Below, one piece after another: positions 31,686 to 43,859 of a stretch of 64,000 bases of DNA. This stretch comes from Saururus chinensis (Eukaryota > Streptophyta > Magnoliopsida > Piperales > Saururaceae). Position numbers and translations under genes: made by a program. Below the pieces are notes generated by a model. It was not told the DNA's origin. It saw only the letters and a program-made list of their open reading frames with translations, and ran no database searches. Position 1 is the stretch's first letter. The number at the start of each line of letters is the position of its first letter. The stretch covers positions 36,560,668 to 36,624,667 of the forward strand of contig CP141145.1 of the NCBI GenBank assembly GCA_035235625.1, in the 5' to 3' direction.

Positions 31686-32784
31686 CATTAGCATGTGCTA
31701 GTCGCATATGCCCCCAACGTATGCCAGCCATGGGATCGAGATCTCGTAACTTAGGTAGTTGGGGGGCAAAAAAAAAATTTGTCCCTTGAGAGCCACCAGA
31801 TCATGATTTGGCCACTCTGAAGCACCTGGGCACTTCTCAAATTTTGCAGGAGACACACACACATTATGATAATGATAAATTATATAGTTTCTTATTTAGC
31901 CATCCCATTGGGCATACTTAGCATTTGTGTAGTGTAGGTATTTGCAAGATTAAAGTTTTCGTAGGAAATTGTATGTGGAGAAAGGACAAAGTTGTAATGC
32001 TATTTGGCACAATTATTGTATTTAATATTATCATGCTTTAGAGTAGATAACTGTAAGAACACGAGTGCTAATCTATTTTGCATTGGTTTGCGTCGAGATA
32101 TTCAGATGTTCTTGGTTTATGATATAGTTTGTTGTGCCCCGAGGTTTTCAATCTCTTATAAAATTCAATAAAACATATCGGAGTTCGCCCGAGCCTGCAA
32201 ACTGGAGGATTCACCATAAACATAATATAAAATTTCATTTCTTAGGAAATATATTGTATGTGTACAAACACACAAGGAGAAAAATAACAAGGTTTCTTAT
32301 TTGATTTATGGTGCAATTGTAAATCTTCATAAATATCTCAAAAGCTCCCAAATAATCTCTTCTACCCGTGCATTAAGCTTTGCCAGTTCCTCAAAGGTCT
32401 ATGGGGTGGTGAGTATTTTAAAATACTCAATAGGAACATTTATACTATTAGACATAAATGTAACATATGGTAGTTTCAAAGAACAAAAGATAAATAATAC
32501 TTTTAATAAAACAGGGTGACCCTCTCACCAAAACCTCCCCTTGAGCTTCTTCCTAAATATCGAAGATGCTCCTAAGGGGTAAGCTCTTATAGCTTACTAC
32601 TAGTTTCCTAAACACCTACTCCATCTTAAAGAGTCTGCTCTGGGTACAAAGCAACTGCCTTTTACTCCATCACATATCATTGCAAAATAACTCGTGTGGA
32701 GGGAAGAGCCACCCGTGCTCATGGGGAGCCGGGATTAAGAGAGTAGAGAGTTTCTCATGATACTTTCAACCTTAGTGCACATAG

Positions 32785-34419
32785 TGTAACGCTCCTCGTA
32801 TTTTCGAATAAAAGAAAACAATTTTTGAAAACGTAACAAAATTTAATTACAATTGCCAAGGATTACCGTGTACTAAAACAGTAATTACAACATACTTTGT
32901 ATTATACAAAGATTGTCCAAAATTAGGCATCACGTGCCTTTGTACATTGGTCAATACAATAATTTACATGAGTACAAAAACAGTAATACAAAACTTGTAA
33001 TTTAAGGAAACCCTTCGTCGACTCCTTCAGAATCGAGTGAAACACCTGCAGAGTCTGAGGGTAGGTGAGTAAATTTATACTCAGTAGGTCGAATTAAGTT
33101 CTAAGAATATGCTTCGTGCACATGCCATTTTTCTTTTTGGAAATCATTTGAAAAACCTGAAAACACGATCACAGAACGTCGCGATACCAGACGACTTACA
33201 CCCGCGCCCATGGGGCGACGCGAGATTGAAAGGAAGGGATTTACCCATGACATCCCAATCCTGTGCGCGCCAGATGCCAAAATTGGCGGTATCCAAAATC
33301 ATAATAATTCTTAGCTCCGAAGAACCGAGAACTATCCAGACGGCACGATTGCCCAAAACTCGGAGAAATTTTCGAAAGGAGATGATTTTGAAGTCAGAGC
33401 TTTTGTTTTCATAAAGTAACAGAAAACTTTTAGTAAAACTTTAGCGAGTCAAAATCTCGGCATACGATTAAAATTTAAAACTACCTACCTACAACACGTG
33501 CAAAATCTCCTCGTAGTGTAAAGAGAGTCCCGCCTTAATATATCAAACCTTCGAGCGAGAATTTTGGCAGAATAACCACTCCAACGCGTAGAACGCCCTT
33601 GATTTAGTAGGGTAGGGCTTTGGAACGGGTTAAAAAGGTTTAGGAATAGCCCAGAAACAGTAAAAAGATGAAAAGAGAGGATTAGGGAAGGGGCACATTT
33701 TTTGAGGTCTTAGAGGGGTCGTCTCAGGAAAATAACGCTTCTGGTGCATAGAGCACCCTTGAATTAGTAGGAAACGGGTCTTGAAACGTGAAAATCGGAC
33801 TTAAAACGGGTCGGGAATGGTGAAAACAGTGAAGGGGGCTGAAAATCGGGTGTGGGTGAAGAAGTGGCCGGAACAGGCATTTATAGGCGAGGCGGAGGCA
33901 TATTCCGGTGGGCGCCACCGCCGGAATAGGCGGGCGCCCACTGGCGCCGGCGAAACCGCGTTCGCGCGTGACGAACGCGAGTTCGTCACCGCGAACGCGC
34001 GGTTCATCGCGCGTTCGACGCGCGCTGCGCGGCACACGCCACGCGTTGCGCTGTGCCGCGCCGAGTCGCGCCGCGCCAAAAAAAATATTATTTTATTATT
34101 TTTAATTTAAAAAAAATCCAAAAATTCCAAAAATTCTAAAAATTGTAACTTCCTATCCCGAACTCCGATTTGCGCGTTCTTGGTACTGTTGAGTTCGTAT
34201 TCACGAGCCCTACGATACTAGACTATTTAAGAACCGATCCACTTAAATTTTGAAAGTGGGTCCCGCCGGTCGACCACGTTCCCCGAGGTCGTAACTTTTG
34301 CTCCCGACCTCCGATCTTTGTGTTTTAAGACTTGTTACGCTCGTCTCCACGAGCTCTAACCAAAACTTAGGAAAATTAAAAATAACAGAAAATCGTGTTT
34401 AGAAATTAGGGTCATTACA
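32785..34419 (-). repeat. 3' LTR (1635 bp) of the young element
   Basis: Starts TGTAACGCTCC on the plus strand and ends GTCATTACA. It contains a CTATAAATG TATA-like box (minus strand, about 33878-33888) and a CpG-rich palindromic block (33950-34080, repeats of CGCGTTCG and GACGAACGCG). Confidence 0.95.
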
Positions 34420-34436
34420 ATCTACCCCCCTTAAAG
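34420..34436 (-). promoter_or_regulatory. Polypurine tract of the young element
   Basis: CTTTAAGGGGGGTAGAT on the minus strand directly precedes the LTR start TGTAATGACC. Confidence 0.85.
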
Positions 34437-34459
34437 AAATTTCATCCTCGAAATTTGAA

Positions 34460-34963
34460 TTATCCACTAAATAACTCAGGGTACTTCTTTTGCATTTCAC
34501 TCTCCAGCTCCCAAGTAGCTTCTTCCGAGGAATGATATTGCCAAAGCACTTTGACTAAGGGGATCCTTTTAGTCCTCAAGATTTGTTCCTTGTGATCCAA
34601 AATTTTAAGTGGCTTTTCTTCGAATGATAGGTTGGGCTTGAGAGTAATTAAACTCTGATCAAGAACATGAGAGGAGTCTTGGACGTATTTCCTAAGCATA
34701 GACACGTGAAATACGTCGTGGACATTGCTGAGTTGTGGAGGCAAGGCTAATCTGTAAGCCACAGCTCCTATTTTGTCCAAAATTTCAAACGGTCCTACAA
34801 AGCGAGGACTTAGTTTGCCTTTAATTTCAAATCTCATGACTCCTCGGGTTGGCAAAACCTTTAGTAATACATGATCTCCCACGCTAAAGTCAATATCCTT
34901 CCGTCTTTGATCTGCATAGCTCTTTTGACGACTATGGGATGCCATTAGACAAATGCTTAACAA
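34460..34963 (-). CDS. C-terminal pol segment (integrase tail and chromodomain-like region), out of frame
   Basis: A 167-codon frame overlapping the end of gag-pol in another frame. From the [16 protein letters not shown] block it carries the integrase C-terminal module ([32 protein letters not shown]) and ends with a chromodomain-like segment ([16 protein letters not shown], then KKYPELF). In relatives this is continuous with integrase, so a single frameshift near 34935-34960 separates it. The apparent Met start is probably not used. Confidence 0.8.
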   Translation of the reverse strand: MLSICLMASHSRQKSYADQRRKDIDFSVGDHVLLKVLPTRGVMRFEIKGKLSPRFVGPFEILDKIGAVAYRLALPPQLSNVHDVFHVSMLRKYVQDSSHVLDQSLITLKPNLSFEEKPLKILDHKEQILRTKRIPLVKVLWQYHSSEEATWELESEMQKKYPELFSG

Positions 34964-37900
34964 GTTTCACCTTATCTGCACACTGTTGCAGAAGTTCAGA
35001 CTTAATCAATTTTCGTTCGCCCACTTCATTCCAACACGTCGGTGATCGACAAGGTCGTCCGTATAATGCCTCATAAGGTGCCATACCTATGCTGCTATGG
35101 TAGCTGTTGTTGTAGGCAAACTCGACCAATGGTAAATGTTCGTCCCAGTTACCCTTCCAATCCATGGTGCAAGCGCGCAACATATCCTCCAAAGTTTGGA
35201 TAGTTCTTTCTGATTGACCATCCGTTTGTGGGTGGAAAGCAGTGCTGAACTTGAGAGTTGTACCCAATTCTTCTTGAAATCCTTGCCAAAACTTGGAGGT
35301 AAATTGACTATCCCGATCCGAGATGATCGATAGCGGTATCCCATGCCGACTCACAATTTCCTTCACGTACAATTTTGCCAAAGAATTTAAAGATTGCTTC
35401 TTGCTTAATGGCAGAAAGTGTGCACTCTTTGTGAGTTGATCCACGATTACCCAAATGGATTCATGGCCTTGTGAAGTTCTGGGTAGTGCTGAGACGAAAT
35501 CCATAGTAATGTGTTCCCACTTCCACTCGGGAATTTCAATCGTTTGCAGGTACCCTGAAGGTTTTTGGTGTTCGGCTTTAACTTGCTGACAAGTTAAGAA
35601 TCTCGAAATATATTCTCCTATATCCTTCTTCATCCCGTTCCACCAAAAACTTCTCTTTAAATCTTGATACATCTTCGTTCCTCCTGGGTGGATGGTATAA
35701 CGAGAACGATGTGCTTCATGTAATAGGTCTTCCCTTAGCTCCGGAATTTCGGGTATTACCAACCGTCCTCGAAATCGAATACCTCCATCAGAACCTTGGG
35801 TAAAGTCAGGTTTTTCGAGCAAAGTTTGCATTAATTCGTCACTTTTCTGACCTTCAAGAATACGCTCAACTAGCATTGATTTTACTTTTAGGGTGGCAAT
35901 GAAAGATTTCCTGTTTCCAGCTTGTAGCTCGGGTTGTAAACTTATTGTTTCTTCCAATAATTTCCATTCCTTAACAAGCATGGAAGTTAATCCTCCGGAT
36001 TTGCGACTTAAAGCATCAGCCACCACGTTGGCTTTTCCGGGATGGTACTTGATGGAAAAGTCATAATCCTTAAGATATTCGATCCACCGTCTTTGCCTCA
36101 TATTAAGATCACTTTGGGAAAAGATGTATTTTAAACTTTGGTGATCGGTGAAAACTTCAAACATCTCCCCGTATAGATAATGTCTCCAAATTTTTAAAGC
36201 AAAAACTACCGCTGCTAACTCCAGATCGTGAGCAGGGTAGTTACCTTCATGTTTCTTTAACTGTCGTGAAGCGTATGCTATCACTTTTCCGTCTTGCATT
36301 AGTACGCATCCTAATCCTCTTTTAGAAGCATCGCTGTACACGACAAAACCTCCACTGCCAGTTGGCAATGCCAGAACGGGTGCAGTTGTTAATTTCTCCT
36401 TTAGCTCTTGGAAACTTCGTTCACAAGTTTCATCCCAAACAAATTTAACCCCTTTCCTTGTTAATTTTGTTAGGGGTAGGGCAATGCTTGAAAATCCATG
36501 GATGAATCTTCGGTAATAACCCGCAAGGCCTAAGAAGCTCCGAATTTCCGTTACTGTTTTTGGCCTTTCCCATTTGATGACAGCTTCAATCTTGGTTGGG
36601 TCCACCGATACTCCGTTCTTTGAAACGATGTGTCCTAAGAACACCACTCGTTCCATCCAGAATTCGCACTTGCTAAACTTGGCGTATAGCTTATGATCCC
36701 TTAATGTCTGCAGAACAACTTGTAAATGCACTCGGTGATCTTCTAAATTACTAGAGTAGATGAGGATGTCATCGACGAACACGATTACAAACTTGTCTAA
36801 AAAGGGCCAAAAAATTCTATTCATGAGATCCATGAAAGCGGCCGGGGCATTTGTTAAACCAAATGGCATCACTAAAAACTCATAGTGGCCATACCGGGTA
36901 CGGAAAGCTGTCTTAGAGATATCCTCATCTCGTATCCTGAGCTGATGATAACCTGACCGTAGATCTATTTTGGAGAAAACTTTAGCCGTCTGCAATTGAT
37001 CGAATAGGTCATCTATACGAGGCAAGGGGTACTTGTTCTTTACAGTGATGGCGTTGAGAAGTCGGTAGTCAATGCACAACCTTAACGACCCGTCTTTCTT
37101 TCTCACAAATAAGACCGGTGCTCCCCAAGGTGAGACACTGGGTCGTATGAATCCTTTCTCAAGCAATTCCTGCAATTGACTTTTTAACTCTTTTAACTCC
37201 GCAGGAGCCATGCGGTAAGGTGCTTTAGAGATAGGGCTTGCTCCTGGCATCAACTCGATAGTGAAATCTATCTCTCTTTTTGGTGGCAGACCAGAGAGAT
37301 CATCAGGAAAAACATCAGAGAAATCTTGTACTACGTCAATGCTCTTCAAGTTAAACGTAGTAGTCTCATAAGTTTCCACACTAGCAAGATAAGCCCAACA
37401 TCCTTTACTTAAAAGCCGATGAGCTTTGACTGCTGAGATGACACATGGTTTAGAATGATCCTTAAGCCCATAAAAAGTGAAACTCCTATCGCCTCGTTCA
37501 AAGATCACCTTCTTCTGTTTATAGTCCACTAATGCCCCGTTATTGGCTAACCAATCCATACCTAATATGACGTCAAAGTCGGTCATATTTAGGAGAATAA
37601 GGTCGGCCTCCCACTGGCATTTCTCTAAGGAAAAAGGTACCCTTCGAAGAAATTTACGGGCTAGAAACGTTTTTCCCATTGGGGTGGACACTTCTAAGAC
37701 ATATCCTAAATTTAAAATCGGATAGCCGAGAATTGAAGCAAAATCGAACGATATGAAAGAATGCGTCGACCCTGGATCTATCAAAATTTTTGCTAATTTA
37801 TCCAAGACCAGAAGTGTACCTTGAATGACTGCGGTCGACGCTTGAGCTTCCTCAGCAGTAATTGCGAAGACCCGCCCTTGAGCCCTTGGTTTCTGCTCCG

Positions 37901-38903
37901 ATTTTGATTCTTCTTGTATTTTCCTCTTTGGGCAGTCTTTAATCTGATGGCCTTGTTCTCCACAGAAAAAGCATTTTCTTTCGGTACGATAACACGATCC
38001 AAGTGGATGGATTTTACTGCACTGCGGACATTTTTCTAGCTTCCTTTCTCCCCTTGGTTGTGAAGGTGATTCTGAGGGCTTTTGAAACTTACGATTGTTC
38101 TGATTGTTAAATGTCAGTCTCCTTTTCCTCTCATCGGGTCGGAAACTATTATTTTGTCCTCGGTCCTTACGTCCGACCACAAATTCCATATAATCTTGTT
38201 CTAGGATGGAGGCTAGTTCAACCGCTTTGGCAAAAGTCGTGGGTTGATGGCCAATAATTCTTCCTCTTAATCCATTATTTAGGCCCCTCACGAACTTCCG
38301 AGCCTTCTTTAATTCTGTCGTACAATAATCTGGAGCGAAACGTTGTAATTGTACGAATTTATTCTCGTATTGAGTCACCGTTAACCCTCCTTGTTGTAGA
38401 TCTAAAAACTCCTTTTCTTTTCTTTCTTGGACGTGAGGAGGAAAATATTTATCGTATAAAACTTCCTTAAATTCTTCCCACTTAATATGATCACCAACCG
38501 TGAAGAAATTTCTTTCTGCTGTAGGCCACCAGAAAGCAGCTTCGCCAGTCATAGAGAAAGTAGCTAGCGGCACCTTACGATCATCGGGGATCTTCATTGC
38601 TTTAAAGATCCGTTCAACTTCAAAGGTCCACCTTTCAGCGGCCTCAGGGCCTTCTTCTCCCGTAAATGCTGGCGCAAGCTTCTTAAAACGCTCCAACAGA
38701 TTATCCTTTTCACTGTGGATAAAATCTCCCGAACTAGTCAAATGATTGGAATGATTCGATTGGAAACCCTTAGTCATTCTTTGCATTAATAAATCCACGA
38801 AATGCATCATAGGATCTCCCGTTGTCAAAGTGACCGGCGTAGTAACATCGGGTGGAGTTGAGCTACTTGCCGGTTGAGCATCGTTACCACTAACGTTCGT
38901 CAT
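34932..38903 (-). CDS. Gag-Pol polyprotein of the young gypsy element
   Basis: 1323 residues in one frame. Gag covers about 1-330, with a retrotransposon-gag helical region at 65-245, a CPQC...C pair at 292-304 and a zinc knuckle C311-C314-H319-C324. The aspartic protease has [12 protein letters not shown] around D376. RT spans about 555-760 with FVDD at 708-711. RNase H spans about 850-970 (DAS at 858-860, TDH at 919-921). The integrase zinc module is at 1062-1108 and the catalytic core has D1135, D1196 and E1232, a DD35E spacing. The zinc module reads RFLTCQQ where relatives usually have CLTCQQ, so the first Cys of the pair appears lost (residue 1102). The frame ends early through a frameshift, leaving the tail in the 34460-34963 frame. 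RNA packaging, processing, reverse transcription and integration are the family roles. Confidence 0.93.
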   Translation of the reverse strand: MTNVSGNDAQPASSSTPPDVTTPVTLTTGDPMMHFVDLLMQRMTKGFQSNHSNHLTSSGDFIHSEKDNLLERFKKLAPAFTGEEGPEAAERWTFEVERIFKAMKIPDDRKVPLATFSMTGEAAFWWPTAERNFFTVGDHIKWEEFKEVLYDKYFPPHVQERKEKEFLDLQQGGLTVTQYENKFVQLQRFAPDYCTTELKKARKFVRGLNNGLRGRIIGHQPTTFAKAVELASILEQDYMEFVVGRKDRGQNNSFRPDERKRRLTFNNQNNRKFQKPSESPSQPRGERKLEKCPQCSKIHPLGSCYRTERKCFFCGEQGHQIKDCPKRKIQEESKSEQKPRAQGRVFAITAEEAQASTAVIQGTLLVLDKLAKILIDPGSTHSFISFDFASILGYPILNLGYVLEVSTPMGKTFLARKFLRRVPFSLEKCQWEADLILLNMTDFDVILGMDWLANNGALVDYKQKKVIFERGDRSFTFYGLKDHSKPCVISAVKAHRLLSKGCWAYLASVETYETTTFNLKSIDVVQDFSDVFPDDLSGLPPKREIDFTIELMPGASPISKAPYRMAPAELKELKSQLQELLEKGFIRPSVSPWGAPVLFVRKKDGSLRLCIDYRLLNAITVKNKYPLPRIDDLFDQLQTAKVFSKIDLRSGYHQLRIRDEDISKTAFRTRYGHYEFLVMPFGLTNAPAAFMDLMNRIFWPFLDKFVIVFVDDILIYSSNLEDHRVHLQVVLQTLRDHKLYAKFSKCEFWMERVVFLGHIVSKNGVSVDPTKIEAVIKWERPKTVTEIRSFLGLAGYYRRFIHGFSSIALPLTKLTRKGVKFVWDETCERSFQELKEKLTTAPVLALPTGSGGFVVYSDASKRGLGCVLMQDGKVIAYASRQLKKHEGNYPAHDLELAAVVFALKIWRHYLYGEMFEVFTDHQSLKYIFSQSDLNMRQRRWIEYLKDYDFSIKYHPGKANVVADALSRKSGGLTSMLVKEWKLLEETISLQPELQAGNRKSFIATLKVKSMLVERILEGQKSDELMQTLLEKPDFTQGSDGGIRFRGRLVIPEIPELREDLLHEAHRSRYTIHPGGTKMYQDLKRSFWWNGMKKDIGEYISRFLTCQQVKAEHQKPSGYLQTIEIPEWKWEHITMDFVSALPRTSQGHESIWVIVDQLTKSAHFLPLSKKQSLNSLAKLYVKEIVSRHGIPLSIISDRDSQFTSKFWQGFQEELGTTLKFSTAFHPQTDGQSERTIQTLEDMLRACTMDWKGNWDEHLPLVEFAYNNSYHSSIGMAPYEALYGRPCRSPTCWNEVGERKLIKSELLQQCADKVKLVKHLSNGIP

Positions 38904-39098
38904 CTAAACATGGATTAGTAACATCAAGATCTATAGAAACAAACTTACTTTATAACAACCTTGAAGTGTCATTACATCACTCAAAAGTTACGTTAGCTAT
39001 TTACATAATAAAACTATTCTTAGTACACATCAAAATTGTTCCCACGGAACTATTTACTCGAAATTTTTACAGACTTTCTTCTCTAAGTAGTCAAGACT

Positions 39099-39614
39099 TT
39101 AGAGAGGAAAGGTTCTAGCTTTAGGGCATTCAAATAAAAAGTGGGTTAAAAGTCCACAAAACATGCATTGCTCGGGCATTCCATGCCTTCCGGTTTCTTT
39201 CCCCTTGAGGAGACGCTGGACGCCTGGCTCTTCCACCCATTCGACCTCAGGTGGGGGCAGTTCGTTCAGGTCAAAATCCATTTTATACCCAGGGTTATCC
39301 TCGTTAGAATTTTCACTTTCTTCCACTTCTAAGGAGGGATCTTCTTCAGACTCTTCTCCTGGAGTAGGCGAGTCCGGGATAACTATTATTTCGTTCACGC
39401 CACTATTTGTGGGTGAACCGGGGGTGTAAAAGATCTCAGAATCTTCTGAGTCTGAAATTTCGATGGGTGTCTTATCTTCATTGTACATACTCTTGCTACA
39501 GCTTCCTTTCATTGGAAGTGGCAATTTGCGAGCAGTAGAATGATAAAGATTGCTTGACAGATATGTCTTATGCCTGAGCATCGACATCTGTTTAAGCTTC
39601 ACATAAAAATTCAT
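39099..39614 (-). CDS. Extra pre-gag ORF: acidic protein with DLNxxP motif and CCHC zinc knuckle
   Basis: A 171-residue frame between the primer-binding site and gag, same strand and same reading phase as gag-pol but separated from it by stops over 195 bp. Residues 1-45 are basic and Ser-rich. Residues 47-105 are strongly acidic, with two patches (PIEISDSEDSE at 50-60; EIIVIPDSP at 75-83) that look like SUMO-interaction motifs. DLNELP at 115-120 fits the DLNxxP EAR repression motif. C150-C153-H158-C163 is a perfect C-x2-C-x4-H-x4-C knuckle. It matches no Gag, Pol or Env domain I know, so I cannot name it. The host-facing motifs are short and could be chance. The frame is intact in a young element. 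Confidence 0.6.
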   Translation of the reverse strand: MNFYVKLKQMSMLRHKTYLSSNLYHSTARKLPLPMKGSCSKSMYNEDKTPIEISDSEDSEIFYTPGSPTNSGVNEIIVIPDSPTPGEESEEDPSLEVEESENSNEDNPGYKMDFDLNELPPPEVEWVEEPGVQRLLKGKETGRHGMPEQCMFCGLLTHFLFECPKARTFPL

Positions 39615-39698
39615 TAAGAAATTTCAAATAGGAAAACATACGATAAAATATAAATAATTGTATTGACTGATTTAATTACTTTTTAGTAGACAGTAGAA

Positions 39699-39715
39699 CC
39701 TTGGCTCCGATACCA
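39699..39715 (-). promoter_or_regulatory. Primer-binding site, initiator Met tRNA type
   Basis: Minus strand TGGTATCGGAGCCAAGG lies two bases inside the 5' LTR end. It closely resembles the plant tRNA-iMet 3'-end complement (TGGTATCAGAGCCAGG), with small differences. Confidence 0.85.
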
Positions 39716-39717
39716 AC

Positions 39718-41265
39718 TGTAACGCTCCTCGTATTTTCGAATAAAAGAAAACAATTTTTGAAAACGTAACAAAATTTAATTACAATTGCCAAGGATTACC
39801 GTGTACTAAAACAGTAATTACAACATACTTTGTATTATACAAAGATTGTCCAAAATTAGGCATCACGTGCCTTTGTACATTGGTCAATACAATAATTTAC
39901 ATGAGTACAAAAACAGTAATACAAAACTTGTAATTTATGGAAACCCTTCGTCGACTCCTTCAGAATCGAGTGAAACACCTGCAGAGTCTGAGGGTAGGTG
40001 AGTAAATTTATACTCAGTAGGTTGAATTAAGTTCTAAGAATATGCTTCGTGCACATGCCATTTTTCTTTTTGGAAATCATTCGAAAAACCTGAAAACACG
40101 ATCACAGAACGTCGCGATACCAGACGACTTACACCCGCGCCCATGGGGCGACGCGAGACTGAAAGGAAGGGATTTACCCATGACATCCCAATCCTGTGCG
40201 CGCCAGATGCCAAAATTGGCGGTATCCAAAATCATAATAATTCTTAGCTCCGAAGAACCGAGAACTATCCAGACAGCACGATTGCCCAAAACTCGGAGAA
40301 ATTTTCGAAAGGAGGAGATGATTTTGAAGTCAGAGCTTTTGTTTTCATAAAGTAACAGAAAACTTTTAGTAAAACTTTAGCAAGTCAAAATCTCGGCATA
40401 CGATTAGAATTTAAAACTACCTACCTACAACACGTGCAAAATCTCCTCGTAGTGTAAAGAGAGTCCCGCCTTAATATATCAAACCTTCGAGCGAGAATTT
40501 TGGCAGAATAACCACTCCAACGCGTAGAACGCCCTTGATTTAGTAGGGTAGGGCTTTGGAACGGGTTAAAAAGGTTTAGGAATAGCCCAGAAACAGTAAA
40601 AAGATGAAAAGAGAGGATTAGGGACAGGCCCACCGGCGCCGCCATGAGAAGAGAGGCATATTCCGGTGGGCGCCGTCGCCGGAACAGGCGGGCGCCCACC
40701 GGCGCCGCCATGAAAAATGGCGGGCGCCCACTGGCGCCGGCGAAACCGCGTTTGCGCGTGACGAACGCGCGTTCATCACGCGCGCGGTGACGAACGCGCG
40801 TTCATCACCGCGAACGCGCGGTTCGTCGCGCGTTCGACGCGCGCGTTCGGCGTGCGCCGCACGGCACACGCCACGCGTTGCGCTACGCCGCGCCGTGCTG
40901 CGCCGAGTCGCGCCGCGCCGAAAAATAAAATATTTATTTTATTATTTTTAATTTCAAAAAAATCCAAAAATTCCAAAAATTCTAAAAATCGTAACTTCCT
41001 ATCCCGAACTCCGATTTGCGCGTTCTTGGTACCGTTGAGTTCGTATTCACGAGCCCTACGATACTAGACTATTTAAGAACTGATCCACTTAAATTTTGAA
41101 AGTGGGTCCCGCCGGTCGACCACGTTCCCCGAGGTCGTAACTTTTGCTCCCGACCTCCGATCTTTGCGTTTTAAGACTTGTTACGCTCGTCTCCACGAGC
41201 TCTAACCAAAACTTAGGAAAATTAAAAATAACAGAAAATCGTGTTTAGAAATTAGGGTCATTACA
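39718..41265 (-). repeat. 5' LTR (1548 bp) of the young element, rearranged in its promoter region
   Basis: Matches the 3' LTR almost base for base except at 40625-40735. There about 220 bp of the 3' LTR (33665-33890), including the TATA-like box, is missing and a GGCGCC-rich stretch is duplicated (GGGCGCCCACCGGCGCCGCC). The CpG-rich block is longer here than in the 3' LTR. Confidence 0.93.
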
Positions 41266-42005
41266 CATAGCCTTTTTAAAGGTTTGTACCCTTCGTTAAG
41301 GGCTAACTAGGGTAAAATAGGAATCGTGCATCTGATTCTAAACCGGATTATAACTATGCCCTCTTCTATCCATAGAGCTCTATAGGGGCATCTACCAACT
41401 AAAGCTCCGAACAACAAATTAATCTTGAGTTCCCTAACTCAGAAAAGGGCAGTTCTACTTTCAAATATTCCACCCAAATATTTGTCCTTTCATAAACCCT
41501 ACCTTCTCCTCTACAAGCCATGAGAGTGTTACTAATAACGACTACAAAGATAGGGTTGGTCACTCATTCCAATGAGACTATTACCCTTTATTTATCTCAT
41601 TCTAGTAACTCGATCACCGTGCTTATACGTATTTTAAAACTTATTCTAAAGAATTATCTTTTCAACAAGGAATAATTCTCTACAATTGTTTTTTAAACAT
41701 ACTTTACTCATTCATAATTTAAACAATGATGAAACTAGATTTTATCTTTTTGACATGAATTAACATGCATAATTCATAATCAACTTCAAAGGATAATCAT
41801 TTGATAAAACGAATATAAGAGGCAATCATAAAAATCACAGTGTATACTTTATATCCTACTTCAAAGAATAATAATTTGATAAATTGAATATATGTTAATC
41901 ATAAAATATACAATACATAATTCATATCCTACTTCAAAGGATAATCATTTGCTAAACCGAATATACGAAGAAATACTAAAATATACCTTGAAACTAACAC
42001 TAGAG

Positions 42006-42155
<150 letters not shown>

Positions 42156-42726
42156 CATTTCATATCACATGACATTTTGTAGAAAAGTAGATCAAGTTAT
42201 TTCTAACAATTCTAATGGTTCAAAAATCATTGAAGACCATTTAAAAATTCAGTAAAATTCAAAATTTAGTTTTAGAACTCACCTTGATCGGAGGCTAGAT
42301 CTTGAAAATGATGATAAATTCTAGGGTTTATTCTTGCAAAACTAAGTGAACTTGCCTCCTAGCTCAGTTTAACATCCTTTCGAAGAGTTTGGAGTGAAAT
42401 GAGGGGATTATGGGCTTTGGCCAAATTTTAAAATAGCGCTTCAGCGTGAAAATACAATTAGTGATCAATCACTATGGGGATTGATCAAACAATCTTGAGA
42501 AAAATACAAATATTTGAATTTCAAAAAATTATGAAAATACTAAAAATTTACAATAAATTCCTAAAAATATTTTAAGACATTTGCCATTAAAATAATTTTT
42601 TTAAGATAGAACTGAAATTAAAAATTAATCATTGAAAATAAGCATAGTTGAGCTCCTTTTGATGATTTTTCAATTAATTTTTATTTAAACTAAGTGCATC
42701 TACATATTATGTTTATTAATACCTTA

Positions 42727-43859
42727 CATTAGATTGGTCATTTCCATTGGTACGTAATTGCTGATTTTATTTTCTTTTTTTTATGCTTTAACTCTCTTTT
42801 ATTAAATTTTGAAGAAACAATGAATGTTTTTAACTTTTGTCTCTTTTAGTCTTGAATCTTGCAAAATAATTCTTATTCAAATTGAAACAAATTTTTTCAA
42901 ACCCTAGTAAAGACAGAGTTCCAATTTTTTAACTTACTGTAGCTAGAATCTATGTAGATTGTCTTAAAAAAAATAGAAAAATAAAAGCTCAATAAAAAAT
43001 ATGACTGTCTTTTTTTGAGTTATGATATTTTTTTTCAAATTATTTTTCTAAGGTTTGGCTTTTTCTGAATCCTCTCTACTTGCATTATTTATTTATTTTT
43101 AGTTTTTTTCTTTCTGTCTTATTTATTTATTTATGTAAAGCGGATGAGAGCTTCATACTAGCCTACGTTGACTTAATTAATAGGTAGCCCTCCCACATCA
43201 TCTTTACGAGCACAATTTCATTTGACTAAAAATATTGATGTACATATGACTTATAAATATTTAAGTACATTACTTGAAATTTTCTTCTTTCGAATTTTAA
43301 ATATAAATCTAGCAAAAGATCATCTAATTTGATTACAAAACTTTAATAGAATCAAACACCTAAGTCAACTTATATTTAAGAATTATCTCTTGATTTTCAT
43401 GTATAAAAGTAATATGAGTCACGACATGATGTGTGTAAAATAGAGAACTGCAACATCAAACAAACGAAAATTAAATTAATCTTTACTCTCTTTAGTGTAT
43501 GATTCTCTTTATTAAGGTATGTTTGACCACAAATCATGTTACTTTTCAATTTAAAAGAAAATTAATATAATTTTATTTTAAGAGCTAAACTAATCAAAAA
43601 TAAAATCAAAGGCAATTGCAAAAATAAGCAAAAGCTATACTATTTTTTTGGTATTTTTTATAATAATCTATTTTTTTTTAATTTTTTTCAATTCAAAACT
43701 TATGAATTAAAGGCATACAAACAAAGAAAAATGCAATAAAAACTAAAAAATATATGTCCAAAAGATAAAAATAATTAAATCATGGGCAAATATCAAAATC
43801 TCTTTATTTAGAGATGACAAGTTCCTTATTCTTGCCAAGCCAACCTATCCTAAGGTAAT
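42727..43859. other. AT-rich noncoding DNA
   Basis: Very AT-rich, with T and A runs. I see no coding frame, terminal repeat or hairpin of note. Confidence 0.4.

Larger units (their letters stand above)
32785..41265 (-). mobile_element. Young Ty3-gypsy (Tekay/Del-like) retrotransposon with extra ORF
   Basis: 8481 bp on the minus strand, flanked by a perfect CATAG duplication (32780-32784 and 41266-41270). Order in its own reading direction: 5' LTR (41265-39718), primer-binding site, an extra 171-codon frame (39614-39099), gag-pol (38903-34932), a shifted C-terminal pol frame (34963-34460), polypurine tract and 3' LTR (34419-32785). The LTRs are almost identical outside one rearranged block, which indicates recent insertion. 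Confidence 0.95.

Noticed and set aside
33801..34110. Arg/Ala-rich frames in the young element's LTR
   Set aside because: They come from the CpG-rich palindromic block and are not matched in the other LTR in the same form.
39699..39715. tRNA gene
   Set aside because: Only 17 bases resemble tRNA-iMet, in the exact place of a retrotransposon primer-binding site; no cloverleaf.
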